Shown here in pieces: positions 25,468 to 34,245 of a stretch of 64,000 nucleotides of DNA; the first letter of the stretch is position 1; every line of letters starts with the position of its first letter. The notes under the pieces are model-generated. The model was not told the DNA's origin. It saw nothing but the letters and a program-made list of their open reading frames with translations, and did not search any database. This stretch comes from Candidatus Saccharimonadota bacterium (GTDB lineage: Bacteria; Patescibacteriota; Saccharimonadia; Saccharimonadales; Saccharimonadaceae): NCBI GenBank assembly GCA_030528625.1, contig JAUMYN010000001.1:248001-312000 (forward strand), written 5' to 3'. A program made the position numbers and the translations under genes.

Positions 25468-26427
25468 CTAGCGCGCCGCCTTGAAATATTGAGCGATAGC
25501 GTTATCCCAAGCCTTAGCTTCGGCGTCAGGATTATTCGCTTTTGCTTCGCGCACGCGGACGACCTGCTTGCGGAGCGCCTCTAGCATGCCTGTGACGGCG
25601 CAGAGTGGCGCTGGGGCATGGATATTGAGTCTGCCGCCCTCAGAAAAAGCCTTTGCGCCAGTGATTTTGTCTTGGCCAATCACATACTGCTCTGAAAATG
25701 CTGGAGGTAAGGGCCAGTCGCTCCAGCTCTCTTGCGGGTCCCCGTTATAGTGCGAGCAAATTTCAACGGTGTCGCTATCGAGCCGACGGCGTGCCTTAAG
25801 GAGAGGAAGCATAGCATAGGAAACAGGGATTGGTTGTTCTGGTGGTCCTCCGAGAGTGGCCGTAGCAGCGTAAACAGGGAGGAGCATATGGCCCGTCACG
25901 CGTTCTACTGGCTTCCCTGCTGTATCTGGTATTTTGTCAAGAAGGACAGCGCAAAGCGTGCGAGCGCCCATAGCTGGGTAGTAAATACGCGCCGGCACCT
26001 GCTCAAGCCCCCAATATTGCTGGTAGCTCTCTAAAACTTCCTTAGGCATAAAGGGACGATGGGACAAAGTGTCCTGGAAAGGGCCGTAGTCACCGAGTAA
26101 GTCCGCCAGCCATCCTTCTGTAAGCTTCATCTCGCGTATAGCTGCTGGGCGGCTAGGGCGGTTTGGATTGAAGAGGGCCAAGAGGAACTCTTCATTGCAG
26201 CGGTTCCGGGCATATCCTTCGAGCTCCCGCCAATCGTTGTTATGGCAGATTCCGCCCTCGCCTGGTTTGATGCCGCATGCTGTAATGCCGCGCCTGGCGA
26301 TCTGGCGGACAACGCGGTTCATTATGTCGCGTGCTTCGTTGCCTGCACTTTTATCATGATCTGTCCTGATTTTGCGTATGGCATTGAATGCCTCGGTAGT
26401 GCTCATCGGTTGCTGTGTTTTGCCCAT
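25468..26427 (-). CDS. Hypothetical protein
   Basis: 319 aa with no signal peptide and no recognised domain. The N-terminal third is helical and basic (FNAIRKIRTDHDKSAGNEAR), followed by a Cys/His-containing stretch ITACGIKPGEGGICHNNDW. The middle is Pro-rich and aromatic (LGDYGPFQDTLSHRPFMP). The C-terminus is helical and charged (REAKANNPDAEAKAWDNAIA). TATACT lies about 36 nt upstream and AAGGAGC just before the ATG. It is paired with another unknown gene at 24662-25390; joint function is possible but unsupported. Confidence 0.65.
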   Translation of the reverse strand: MGKTQQPMSTTEAFNAIRKIRTDHDKSAGNEARDIMNRVVRQIARRGITACGIKPGEGGICHNNDWRELEGYARNRCNEEFLLALFNPNRPSRPAAIREMKLTEGWLADLLGDYGPFQDTLSHRPFMPKEVLESYQQYWGLEQVPARIYYPAMGARTLCAVLLDKIPDTAGKPVERVTGHMLLPVYAATATLGGPPEQPIPVSYAMLPLLKARRRLDSDTVEICSHYNGDPQESWSDWPLPPAFSEQYVIGQDKITGAKAFSEGGRLNIHAPAPLCAVTGMLEALRKQVVRVREAKANNPDAEAKAWDNAIAQYFKAAR

Positions 26428-26590
26428 GGCGTGCTCCTTGTTTAGTTACTTACTAGTATAAAGATTTGGCGTCCAAGCGCAAGCATAAGCATTTCGGACG
26501 CTATATATGGCGTGGCAGCGCGAGATCTAGCCTGCCGCTTGTACTTTGAGGGGCGAGTTGTCATAATGGAGCTCAGGAGGTGAAATAACT

Positions 26591-27529
26591 ATGAGGCAAT
26601 ATCTGACACTACTGCGCGATATTCGTGACAATGGAGAGGAAAAGGGTGACCGGACAGGTACGGGCACCAGAAGTGTGTTTGGCCGTCAAGTGCGGTACGA
26701 TTTACGCGACGGGTTTCCGGCGGTCACAACGAAGAAATTGTATTTTCGTAGCGTGGTGCATGAGCTGCTGTGGTTTCTGAAAGGCACCGGGAACATTGAA
26801 TACCTGGCGCAAAACGGCGTGCATATCTGGGACGAATGGTCGTTCAAGGCGTACCTGGAGAAAAATGGCCTGCCACTGCCAGAGGTGAATTCTGACGAGT
26901 GGCGCCGGCAGATGGACGAGTTTATCCAGCGGGTGGCGACTGACCATGACTTTGCCAAAAAGTGGGGCGACCTGGGGCCGGTGTACGGTGTGCAGTGGCG
27001 CAAGTGGCCGGATGGTAAAGGCGGCACGATCGACCAGATTCAGCAAGCGATTGACACAGTGAAGCATAATCCGAATTCGCGGCGTAATATTGTCAGCGCG
27101 TGGAATGTGGCGGAGATCGACGATATTGCGGCAGCGGGCGGACTGCCGCCGTGCCACACGCTGTTCCAGTTGAGTGTGCGGCCGGCGCGGGACGGCGGTG
27201 AGGATTGGTTGGATCTACATTTGTATCAGCGTTCAGCGGATACTTTTCTGGGCGTGCCGTTTAATATCGCTTCATATGCGCTATTGCTAAGTATGCTGGC
27301 GCAGGTGACGGGGCTGAGGGCTGGTGAATTCGTTCATACACTGAGCGACGCCCATATTTATCTGAATCATCTGGCGCAGGTGGATGAGCAGCTGTCGCGC
27401 GAGCCGCTGCCGTTGCCAAAGCTATGGCTGAACCCGGAGGTTACGGACATCAATGACTTTACCTTTGATGATATTCGCCTTGAGGGCTATCAATCGCACC
27501 CAGCCATCAAAGCGCCGATTTCGGTGTAG
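26591..27529 (+). CDS. thyA: Thymidylate synthase (ThyA type)
   Basis: 312 aa. It converts dUMP to dTMP using methylene-tetrahydrofolate. Motifs: [20 protein letters not shown] (phosphate-binding Arg), [37 protein letters not shown], the catalytic Cys in [36 protein letters not shown] and [16 protein letters not shown]. It is about 48 residues longer than the 264-aa E. coli enzyme, mainly through an insertion before YGVQW, as in several Gram-positive enzymes. CATAAT and AGGAGGTGA precede the ATG. The 3' end overlaps the convergent folA by 23 nt; the pair supply and recycle folate for dTMP synthesis. Confidence 0.97.
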   Translation: MRQYLTLLRDIRDNGEEKGDRTGTGTRSVFGRQVRYDLRDGFPAVTTKKLYFRSVVHELLWFLKGTGNIEYLAQNGVHIWDEWSFKAYLEKNGLPLPEVNSDEWRRQMDEFIQRVATDHDFAKKWGDLGPVYGVQWRKWPDGKGGTIDQIQQAIDTVKHNPNSRRNIVSAWNVAEIDDIAAAGGLPPCHTLFQLSVRPARDGGEDWLDLHLYQRSADTFLGVPFNIASYALLLSMLAQVTGLRAGEFVHTLSDAHIYLNHLAQVDEQLSREPLPLPKLWLNPEVTDINDFTFDDIRLEGYQSHPAIKAPISV

Positions 27530-28022
27530 TGATGCGCCGATACTCCACGAAGTCAAAGGCGTAAGCGTTGCGCTCGTCCGCTGGATAATGCTGGCGTGAG
27601 ATTTCGTGCCACTGGCTCATGTCAAGCAGCGGGAAAAAGGTGTCAGCCCCCGGGAACTCGGCGTCAATTTCAGTGGCGTAGAGCGTGGTGATGTCAGGGT
27701 GGGCCAGGGCGTCGGCGTAAACGCGGGCGCCGCCGATGATAAAGGTGTCGTAGCGAGCAAGCGCCAGAGCGCTGTCGAGGTTGAGGGCCGTGAGGACTTT
27801 TGGCATACCAGTGGGCGTGGAGGAAATAACGATGTTTTCCCGGTTCGGTAGGGGCTGGCGGCCGATTGACTCAAAGGTGTTGCGGCCCATGATGACGCAG
27901 CCGCCAGAGGTCAGGCGCTTGAAATGAGCCAGATCTGCCGGCAAGGAGCGCCCCCACGGCAAATCGCCATTCTGTCCGATGGCCCGGTCGCGTCCGTAGG
28001 CGGTGATGATGGCATACTGCAT
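27507..28022 (-). CDS. folA: Dihydrofolate reductase
   Basis: 171-aa NADPH-dependent enzyme that regenerates tetrahydrofolate consumed by ThyA. Visible motifs: [11 protein letters not shown] (substrate loop with the conserved Trp), [22 protein letters not shown] (the GRxTxxSIGRPLP-like region), RENIVISS and [15 protein letters not shown] (NADPH-binding GG). I start at the ATG at 28022 ([12 protein letters not shown]). It is 6 nt after TACACT on the minus strand, so the transcript is predicted leaderless; in-frame upstream codons would lie within or before the promoter. Convergent with, and overlapping, thyA. Confidence 0.95.
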   Translation of the reverse strand: MQYAIITAYGRDRAIGQNGDLPWGRSLPADLAHFKRLTSGGCVIMGRNTFESIGRQPLPNRENIVISSTPTGMPKVLTALNLDSALALARYDTFIIGGARVYADALAHPDITTLYATEIDAEFPGADTFFPLLDMSQWHEISRQHYPADERNAYAFDFVEYRRITTPKSAL

Positions 28023-28111
28023 ACCACCAGTGTAGCATGTTGTGAAAAACGCCAAAAGGCTTGCCGCCGCGCCAAAATCTTGGCATAATCAAGCGTAATG
28101 GGGGATGAGGA

Positions 28112-28831
28112 GTGAGCGTCTATTCAAATAGGGAGATTTTGGCGGCTATCGCGGACGGACGGATTGTTTGTACGCCATTTGATCCTGCGCATGTAGCCGA
28201 GGCCAGCCTGGATTTTACGCTGGGGTATTATTTTTATAAGCAAGAGTTTGCCGAAGAATATCGCACCTACAATCCATTTGACAGGGCGGATGTAGCGCGC
28301 TATTTCAAAGGGCCGCTAGAGGCGACGCCGCATGCTGAGTGGTGCCAGCGGCATGGCATGGCGCCGTTTGCTAATATTCCGGCCGATCATCCTATCATCG
28401 TGCTGCGGCCAGGCGAGCGGATTTTGGCGCACACCCACGAGTTTATCGGTATTCGGGCCGAGGGCGGTGCTGCGCAGGTGTTGAGCCGGAGTTCGTGGGG
28501 GCGTAATGGCGTGGCGGTGTGCTTTGACGCGGGGTGGATTGACCCGGGGTATATCAATCGCATTACGCTGGAGATTTACAATCTGAACATGCACGAGAGC
28601 GTGGTGTTACCGGTGGGCGAGCGTATCGGGCAGCTGGTGTTTCATCAAACGGGGCCGGTGGACGGCGGTTACGGCTCGGGCGTTCGTGGTGTGAGCGACA
28701 AATATCAGACGGGGAATAATCTGGATGAAATTATTGCTGCGTGGCAGCCAGAGATGATGCTGCCGAAGGCGTATAAGGACGAGCGGCGTGTTCCAGAGGT
28801 GATTGATGGCCTGCGGGAGGGGCTACGATGA
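28112..28831 (+). CDS. dcd: dCTP deaminase / dUTPase-family protein
   Basis: 239 aa. It belongs to the trimeric dUTPase/dCTP deaminase superfamily, producing dUTP or dUMP for thymidylate synthesis. The signature is VLSRSSWGRNGVAVCFDAGW followed by IDPGYINRITLEIYN, where the Glu matches the catalytic Glu of dCTP deaminases. The N-terminal MSVYSNREILAAIADGRI matches the SDxxIxxxIxxGxI start. It is longer than typical Dcd (about 190 aa), with insertions after the first strand. GTG is the start, with GGGGATGAGGA just upstream and CATAAT further up. It overlaps the HIT gene by 4 nt, so they form an operon. Confidence 0.85.
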   Translation: MSVYSNREILAAIADGRIVCTPFDPAHVAEASLDFTLGYYFYKQEFAEEYRTYNPFDRADVARYFKGPLEATPHAEWCQRHGMAPFANIPADHPIIVLRPGERILAHTHEFIGIRAEGGAAQVLSRSSWGRNGVAVCFDAGWIDPGYINRITLEIYNLNMHESVVLPVGERIGQLVFHQTGPVDGGYGSGVRGVSDKYQTGNNLDEIIAAWQPEMMLPKAYKDERRVPEVIDGLREGLR

Positions 28832-29274
28832 TGCGAAGCGGGCCGATGGTACGCAGCCGAGCTGCAGAGAAGCGCTACCTTGAGCAGAGGAGAATGGTTT
28901 GCTTGGACGGGTGTGCCTTTTGTGATTTGGTGAAAAAAGGCGGGGACCAGGTGGTAAAAAAGACAAAGCACTGCTTGATTGTTAAAAATATTTTCAGTTA
29001 TGATATCTGGGACGGGTGCGGCGTCGTTGAGCATTTGATGGTCATACCGCAGCAACATACAGCTTCACTGGCTGATTTATCTCATGAGGAGAGGGTCGAC
29101 TATATGGATCAGCTGGCTCAGTTCGAAGCACAAAACTATTCGCTGTATGCTCGGTCACCGGGAAATATTACAAAATCCGTAACGCACCAGCATATGCACC
29201 TCATCAAAATTGATAATAAGCGCAAAAAATTCCTGTTTTATCTGCGCAAGCCGCACGTGCTGTTTAGTAAATAA
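28828..29274 (+). CDS. HIT (histidine triad) family protein
   Basis: 148 aa. The histidine triad motif is THQHMHLIK near residue 125, equivalent to HxHxHxx, with the catalytic middle histidine that hydrolyses nucleoside phosphoramidates or dinucleotides. An N-terminal CAFC could bind zinc together with later His residues, as in many HIT proteins. Segments HCLIVKNIFSYDIWDG and HLMVIPQQHTASLADLS fit the HIT beta-sheet. It overlaps dcd by 4 nt (ATGA) and has GGGAGGGG just upstream. The first ~30 residues are rich in Arg and may not be part of the fold; an ATG at about 28894 (MVCLDGCAFC) is an alternative start. Confidence 0.85.
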   Translation: MMRSGPMVRSRAAEKRYLEQRRMVCLDGCAFCDLVKKGGDQVVKKTKHCLIVKNIFSYDIWDGCGVVEHLMVIPQQHTASLADLSHEERVDYMDQLAQFEAQNYSLYARSPGNITKSVTHQHMHLIKIDNKRKKFLFYLRKPHVLFSK

Positions 29275-29309
29275 AGTAACAAGCTAGGGTGGAGAAGGGT
29301 AAATTACGA

Positions 29310-30077
29310 ATGTCGGTAGAGTTATTAGGTCAAGAGTCGCATTTTCTCTACGAAGTGTATGGTGAAACGCTGCATCAACGAGGAAGGGTGCTGTATCCTT
29401 TGGGGGGTGATATTGATAGGGTTGTTCTGGATGCTTTCCGCTCTCTGAAGCAGCGTAATAAAAAGACTGGCCTCGTTGACGGTGCTTTTGATGTTCCTCA
29501 CCCTTCGCATGAGTGGTATTTGCGTCACTGCAAGGTACTGGGGGCAGCAGCATGTTTGGGTACAGTTGATGCTGGCTTGGTAAGGGGCGCCCTAGTACGT
29601 GGCGAGGTTAGTCTGGCAGTGACGGTCGACGCGGATGCAAAGATTGCAATGAAAAAGTCAGGAAAAGCCGAAAAAGGCGGCGTGGCGCGTCCGATCTATC
29701 CATGGACTGCCAGGGCAGAGCGTATCGCTAGTTATGCGCATAAACTTGGAGACACAGTGCAGTATACAGCTGATTTGGTTACGGTTGAAGGCGACCCGCT
29801 TCACGAGGGGACACTACTGGAATCTTCGCTCTCATTAGCAAAGGGGTTACAGGAGGAGGGCCTCTTAGATTATTTTGTCATTTATGGGGAACACGGGGCA
29901 ACCGTCGAAGAAGCTCGGGCTATAGGACTCCATCCTCTCATTATTAGCGACGATGTGTCTTATGGAGCAAACCCGCAAACGGGCGACACATGGAGTAGTA
30001 GTGCCCTTATTGCTCGTGCTCAGGGGGGGGCGGTGCCCTTCCCTATTACGCGACCGGAGGTTGGTCAATATGAGTAG
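29310..30077 (+). CDS. Nucleotidyltransferase-like protein (cytidylyltransferase superfamily)
   Basis: 255 aa. The segment LVDGAFDVPHPSHEWYLRHC resembles the GxFDxxHxGHxxxL ATP/CTP-binding signature of cytidylyltransferase-like enzymes, though the second element is HPSH instead of HxGH. Later blocks GVARPIYPWTARAERIASYAH and TWSSSALIARAQ match the RPI.....R and TSTTxLI-like elements in position. The substrate is unknown. The ATG at 29310 is preceded by GGAGAAGGG about 10 nt upstream. It overlaps tmk by 8 nt and sits in a deoxynucleotide metabolism cluster, which suggests a nucleotide-linked role without proving it. Confidence 0.6.
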   Translation: MSVELLGQESHFLYEVYGETLHQRGRVLYPLGGDIDRVVLDAFRSLKQRNKKTGLVDGAFDVPHPSHEWYLRHCKVLGAAACLGTVDAGLVRGALVRGEVSLAVTVDADAKIAMKKSGKAEKGGVARPIYPWTARAERIASYAHKLGDTVQYTADLVTVEGDPLHEGTLLESSLSLAKGLQEEGLLDYFVIYGEHGATVEEARAIGLHPLIISDDVSYGANPQTGDTWSSSALIARAQGGAVPFPITRPEVGQYE

Positions 30078-30723
30078 GTCAAAAGGCGCGTATATCGTCA
30101 TTGAAGGTAATGACGGCACGGGTAAATCCACTCAAGTAGCGCTGCTGGCGGAGTGGCTGCGCGAGCGGGGACGCGAAGTCGTGGTGGTGGAGGAGCCAGG
30201 CAGTGATGATCTGGAGAAGTCAACGCCAGTGGCCAATGAGCTGCGGCGGGTGATTAAAAATGGCGAGCTCGTTAGGGCGCCGGAGATCAACCTGGCGCTA
30301 TTCAGCGCGGCGCGGCGCGAATTGTGGCAGCAGAAGATCCAGCCGGCCTTGAGCCGCGGTGCGGTGGTGCTCAGCGCGCGTAACTATCTGTCCACCCTGG
30401 CTTATCAGGGGCGCGGCGAGGGGCTGGACGAGGCGGAAATTGTGCGAATGACCCGCGTGTTTACCGATGAGCGCTACCTGCGCCCAGATGTGATGTTGAT
30501 TCTGACGTTGAGTGATGCGGGGCGAGCAGCGCGGATTGCTATGCGCGGCGCACTAACTCGTCCAGATACATTTGAGTCGCGCGACCAGAGCTTTCAAGAT
30601 AAGGTCAATGCTGGCTATAAGGCAGTGGCGCGTGCTTATGATGTGCCGCTGGTATCGGCGGATGGCGATGTTGAGGCGGTGCAGCAGCAGATTCGACGGT
30701 GTGTCACCGATCTTGTTAGCTAA
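30070..30723 (+). CDS. tmk: Thymidylate kinase
   Basis: 217 aa P-loop kinase that phosphorylates dTMP to dTDP. The N-terminal GAYIVIEGNDGTGKSTQVALL is the Walker A motif of TMP kinases. VVVVEEPGSDD carries the DR(E/Y)-equivalent EP segment, and VVLSARNYLSTLAYQGRGEGL matches the DRY..S.AYQG region. MLILTLSDAGRAARIAMRG precedes the lid. The ATG at 30070 has GGAGG about 9 nt upstream inside the previous gene. It completes a pathway here with dcd, thyA and folA, the steps from dCTP/dUMP to dTDP. Confidence 0.93.
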   Translation: MSRSKGAYIVIEGNDGTGKSTQVALLAEWLRERGREVVVVEEPGSDDLEKSTPVANELRRVIKNGELVRAPEINLALFSAARRELWQQKIQPALSRGAVVLSARNYLSTLAYQGRGEGLDEAEIVRMTRVFTDERYLRPDVMLILTLSDAGRAARIAMRGALTRPDTFESRDQSFQDKVNAGYKAVARAYDVPLVSADGDVEAVQQQIRRCVTDLVS

Positions 30724-30728
30724 CCCTC

Positions 30729-30757
30729 TTGCAATTTGCCCTAAGTTCAGGCATAAT
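30729..30757 (+). promoter_or_regulatory. rpoBC promoter
   Basis: TTGCAA (30729-30734), 17-nt spacer, CATAAT (30752-30757). The predicted start at about 30764 gives a ~124-nt leader. Confidence 0.75.
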
Positions 30758-30763
30758 GTAATT

Positions 30764-30887
30764 AGTGAAGCAGTGTAGTTGTGGCGGGGACTGGCCGACG
30801 AGTGGGCACCTCATCGGTTGGCGTCAGCAGCTAGGAGATCTTCCGGCCGTGATCACCAAATAAATCTAAGCGAGGAGTATTGCGCCT
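30764..30887 (+). promoter_or_regulatory. rpoB 5' leader
   Basis: GC-rich untranslated leader with self-complementary segments: CGACGAG near 30799 and CTCATCGG/CCGACGAG can pair, and GGCC (30793) with CTTCCGGCC (30841-30849). It may hold an autoregulatory structure, but I do not recognise a named leader class. Confidence 0.45.
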
Positions 30888-33800
30888 GTGGCAAAACAAC
30901 AGACCCAGGGCAGTCAGCGTGTGTTCTTCACCTCTGAAGATAACGCTATCAAGCTGCCAAACCTCATCGCTCACCAAGAAGACTCGTGGCGTTGGTTCGT
31001 CACCGAGGGGCTGAGTGAAATCTTTTCAGAAATTAATCCAATTGATGACTATACCGGTCAGAAATTGGCGCTGCGGTTCGGGGCGTATCGGTTTGATGAG
31101 CCAAAAACCACCGATTTGTTCGCCAAAGAAAACAACCTGACCTTTGAAGCGCCGCTGCACGCTGTGGTTGAGCTGACCAACAAGGTGACGGGCGAAGTCA
31201 CCGAGCAGGAAATTTACCTTGGTGACTATCCATGGATGACTGAGCGCGGTACCTTCATTATCAACGGTACGGAGCGCGTTGTTGTGTCACAGCTGATTCG
31301 CTCGGCTGGCGTATTCTTTACTGCTGACAGCGTGGCTGGCCGCAATTATTACGGCGCTAAGTTGATTCCGGGCCGCGGCGCATGGTTGGAGTTTGAAACG
31401 GCTGCTAACGGTGCGCTGTATGTCAAGATTGATCGTCGCCGCAAGCTGCCGGTGACGACCTTGTTGCGCGCTTTGGGTCATCCAAAGACCAGCGAAATCA
31501 AGGAATTGTTTGCCGATGTTGATACTGGTGAAGTGAAGTATATTGATGAGACGCTGGACAAGGATACCACGCGCGGCGCGAATGAAGCGCTGATCGAAGT
31601 GTATCGCCGCTTGCGCCCAGGTGATTTGGCGACAGTGGATAACGCCCGCCAGATGATCGAGCGGATGTTCTTTGACTTCAAGCGTTTTGACTACAGCCGC
31701 GTTGGCCGCTACAAGCTAAACCAGCGCCTGGGTCTGGATGTGGCAAACACGGCCGAGAACCGCATCTTCCAGATGAGCGATTTGGTGGCGATTATTCGCG
31801 AATTGATTCGCTTGAATAATACACAGGAGGCGCCAGATGACATTGACGCATTGAGCAACCGCCGCGTTAAGTTGGTCGGTGAGCTGATTGCCCGTCAGTT
31901 CCGCGTCGGTATGCTGCGCATGCAGCGCAACGCCATGGACCGCATGAGTGTGACTGATATCGAAAGCGTGACGCCAAGCCAGCTGATCAATGCCCGCCCA
32001 GTCGTGGCAGCGGTGCGTGAGTTCTTTACCAGCTCACAGCTGTCGCAGCTGCTTGATGAGGTGAATCCACTGTCAGAGCTGAGCCATAAACGGCGTCTTA
32101 GTTCAATGGGCCCTGGCGGTCTGAGCCGCGAGCGCGCTGGCTTTGATGTGCGTGACGCGCACCCGACTCACTACGGCCGTATCTGTTCAGTGGAGACGCC
32201 AGAAGGCGCCAACATTGGTCTGGTGCTGAACTTGGCGACCTACGCTCGTGTCAATGAGTACGGCTTTATCGAGACGCCATATCTGCGAGTTAAGGATGGC
32301 AAGGTGACGGACGAAGTGGTGTACCTTGACGCGGCGCAGGAGCTGAATGAGGTGATCGCCGACGCCGGTGAGCCGCTCAACGAAGACGGTAGCTTTCGTG
32401 ATGAGCGTGTGTCAGCTCGCAACAATCTGCGCCCAGAGCAGGTTGACGCCGAGCAGGTGACCTTGATGGACGCTGCGCATAAGCAGATTTTGGGTTCAAC
32501 CGCTGGCCTCGTGCCGTTTATCGAGAAAAACCGTGTTGACCGCAGCTTGACTGGTTCAAACATGCAGCGCCAGGCAGTGCCGCTACTCACACCAGAGCCG
32601 GCTATCGTTGGTACGGGCATTGAGCGATCCGTCGCTGAGAACAGTGGCCATATCGTGACGGCGCCAGCTGACGGTGAGATCGTACGGGCTGATGCCGACG
32701 AGATTCACCTGAAGACCAAGGATGGCGTGAAGGTGTTTGATGTGCGTCACTTTGTGAAGAATAATGACGATCGCTGCTACAACCAGAAGGCTCGCGTATC
32801 CCGCGGTGATACGGTGAAGACTGGCGATATTCTGATTGAAGGCGCGTCGATTGCCGAGGGTGAAATTGCCTTGGGTCGCAACCTGCTGGTGGCCTTTATG
32901 CCATGGGGCGGCTACAACATGGAGGACGCCATTATCCTGAGCCAGCGCCTGGTACAGGACGACACGCTGACCTCGATCAACATTAAGGATTACAACGTTG
33001 AAGTGCGCGAAACCAAGCTTGGTCCAGAGATCGTGACGCGCGATATTCCAAATGTGTCAGAAGAATCGCTGCGCCATCTGGACGAAAACGGTATCGTGCA
33101 GATTGGCTCAGAGGTCAAGGCTGGTGATGTCTTGGTCGGTAAGATTACGCCAAAGGGTGAGCAGGAACTCAGTTCTGAGGAGCGTCTGCTGCGTGCTATC
33201 TTCGGTGAAAAGGCCAAGGATGTGCGCGATACTTCACAGCGCATGAATAATGCCGGTGGTGGTAAGGTTGTTGGTGTGAAGATTTTCAGCCGCGAAAACG
33301 GCCATGAGCTGAAGGCCGGCGTACTGATGCAGATTCAGATCTTCGTTGCACAACTGCGCAAGATCGGCGTTGGTGATAAGATGGCCGGTCGTCACGGTAA
33401 CAAGGGTGTGGTCGCCAAGGTGCTGCCAGTTGAAGACATGCCATTTATGGAAGACGGTACCCCAGTTGATGTGATTTTGAACCCGCTCGGTGTGCCAAGC
33501 CGTATGAACCTTGGCCAGTTGTTTGAAACGCATCTCGGTATGGCGGCAAATGCGCTGGGGTACCGCGTAGCAACGCCATCATTTAACGGCGTGCCATCAG
33601 ATAAGATCGCTGATGAATTGGAAAAAGCCGGCTTTGCCCGTGACGGTAAGAGTCAACTGTTTGACGGCCGCACTGGCGAGGCCTTTGAAGAGCGCACGAC
33701 AGTTGGTGTGATGCATATGATTAAGCTGCACCACATGGTGAGTGATAAGATTCACGCTCGCTCAACTGGCCCATACACCATGGTTACCCAGCAGCCACTT

Positions 33801-34244
33801 GGCGGTAAGGCACAAAACGGTGGTCAGCGCTTCGGTGAAATGGAGGTATGGGCACTGGAGGCGTATGGTGCTGCTGCAACCCTGCAGGAAATGTTGACCA
33901 TTAAGTCCGACGATGTCTATGGTCGTGCCAAGGCGTATGAGTCAATTATCAAGAATGAGCCGATTGTCGGGCCAAAGCTGCCAGAGTCGTTCAATGTCCT
34001 GGTGAAGGAGCTACAAGGCTTGGGTCTGCGCGTGGATCTGCTTGATGATGACAGCGTAGTTGACGCCGAGCATGTGATTGCTTCGAGCGGCCCAGCCGAC
34101 AAGACGGTAGCGCAAATCGCTAGTGATGATGACGATGGCGATGATGAGACCTACCTGGATGAGTCAGATGATATCGGTGCTATTGAGGACGGCATGAGCG
34201 TCCAGGATATTGATGAAGTTGAAGAAATAAAGGAGGAGGCGTAA
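30888..34244 (+). CDS. rpoB: DNA-directed RNA polymerase beta subunit
   Basis: 1118 aa, compact compared with the 1342 aa of E. coli; the large beta insertions of proteobacteria are missing. The rifampicin region SQLLDEVNPLSELSHKRRLS keeps wild-type Asp516, His526 and Ser531 equivalents, so no resistance substitution is seen at these sites. Other blocks are GRICSVETPEGANIGL, NLLVAFMPWGGYNMEDAI, GDKMAGRHGNKGVV and the C-terminal GGKAQNGGQRFGEMEVWALEAYGAA. A GTG start (30888) is used, with GAGGAGT about 12 nt upstream; ATG alternatives are absent nearby. The C-terminal tail is acidic (DDDDGDDETYLDESDD). rpoC follows with one base between. Confidence 0.98.
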   Translation: MAKQQTQGSQRVFFTSEDNAIKLPNLIAHQEDSWRWFVTEGLSEIFSEINPIDDYTGQKLALRFGAYRFDEPKTTDLFAKENNLTFEAPLHAVVELTNKVTGEVTEQEIYLGDYPWMTERGTFIINGTERVVVSQLIRSAGVFFTADSVAGRNYYGAKLIPGRGAWLEFETAANGALYVKIDRRRKLPVTTLLRALGHPKTSEIKELFADVDTGEVKYIDETLDKDTTRGANEALIEVYRRLRPGDLATVDNARQMIERMFFDFKRFDYSRVGRYKLNQRLGLDVANTAENRIFQMSDLVAIIRELIRLNNTQEAPDDIDALSNRRVKLVGELIARQFRVGMLRMQRNAMDRMSVTDIESVTPSQLINARPVVAAVREFFTSSQLSQLLDEVNPLSELSHKRRLSSMGPGGLSRERAGFDVRDAHPTHYGRICSVETPEGANIGLVLNLATYARVNEYGFIETPYLRVKDGKVTDEVVYLDAAQELNEVIADAGEPLNEDGSFRDERVSARNNLRPEQVDAEQVTLMDAAHKQILGSTAGLVPFIEKNRVDRSLTGSNMQRQAVPLLTPEPAIVGTGIERSVAENSGHIVTAPADGEIVRADADEIHLKTKDGVKVFDVRHFVKNNDDRCYNQKARVSRGDTVKTGDILIEGASIAEGEIALGRNLLVAFMPWGGYNMEDAIILSQRLVQDDTLTSINIKDYNVEVRETKLGPEIVTRDIPNVSEESLRHLDENGIVQIGSEVKAGDVLVGKITPKGEQELSSEERLLRAIFGEKAKDVRDTSQRMNNAGGGKVVGVKIFSRENGHELKAGVLMQIQIFVAQLRKIGVGDKMAGRHGNKGVVAKVLPVEDMPFMEDGTPVDVILNPLGVPSRMNLGQLFETHLGMAANALGYRVATPSFNGVPSDKIADELEKAGFARDGKSQLFDGRTGEAFEERTTVGVMHMIKLHHMVSDKIHARSTGPYTMVTQQPLGGKAQNGGQRFGEMEVWALEAYGAAATLQEMLTIKSDDVYGRAKAYESIIKNEPIVGPKLPESFNVLVKELQGLGLRVDLLDDDSVVDAEHVIASSGPADKTVAQIASDDDDGDDETYLDESDDIGAIEDGMSVQDIDEVEEIKEEA

Positions 34245-34245
34245 G

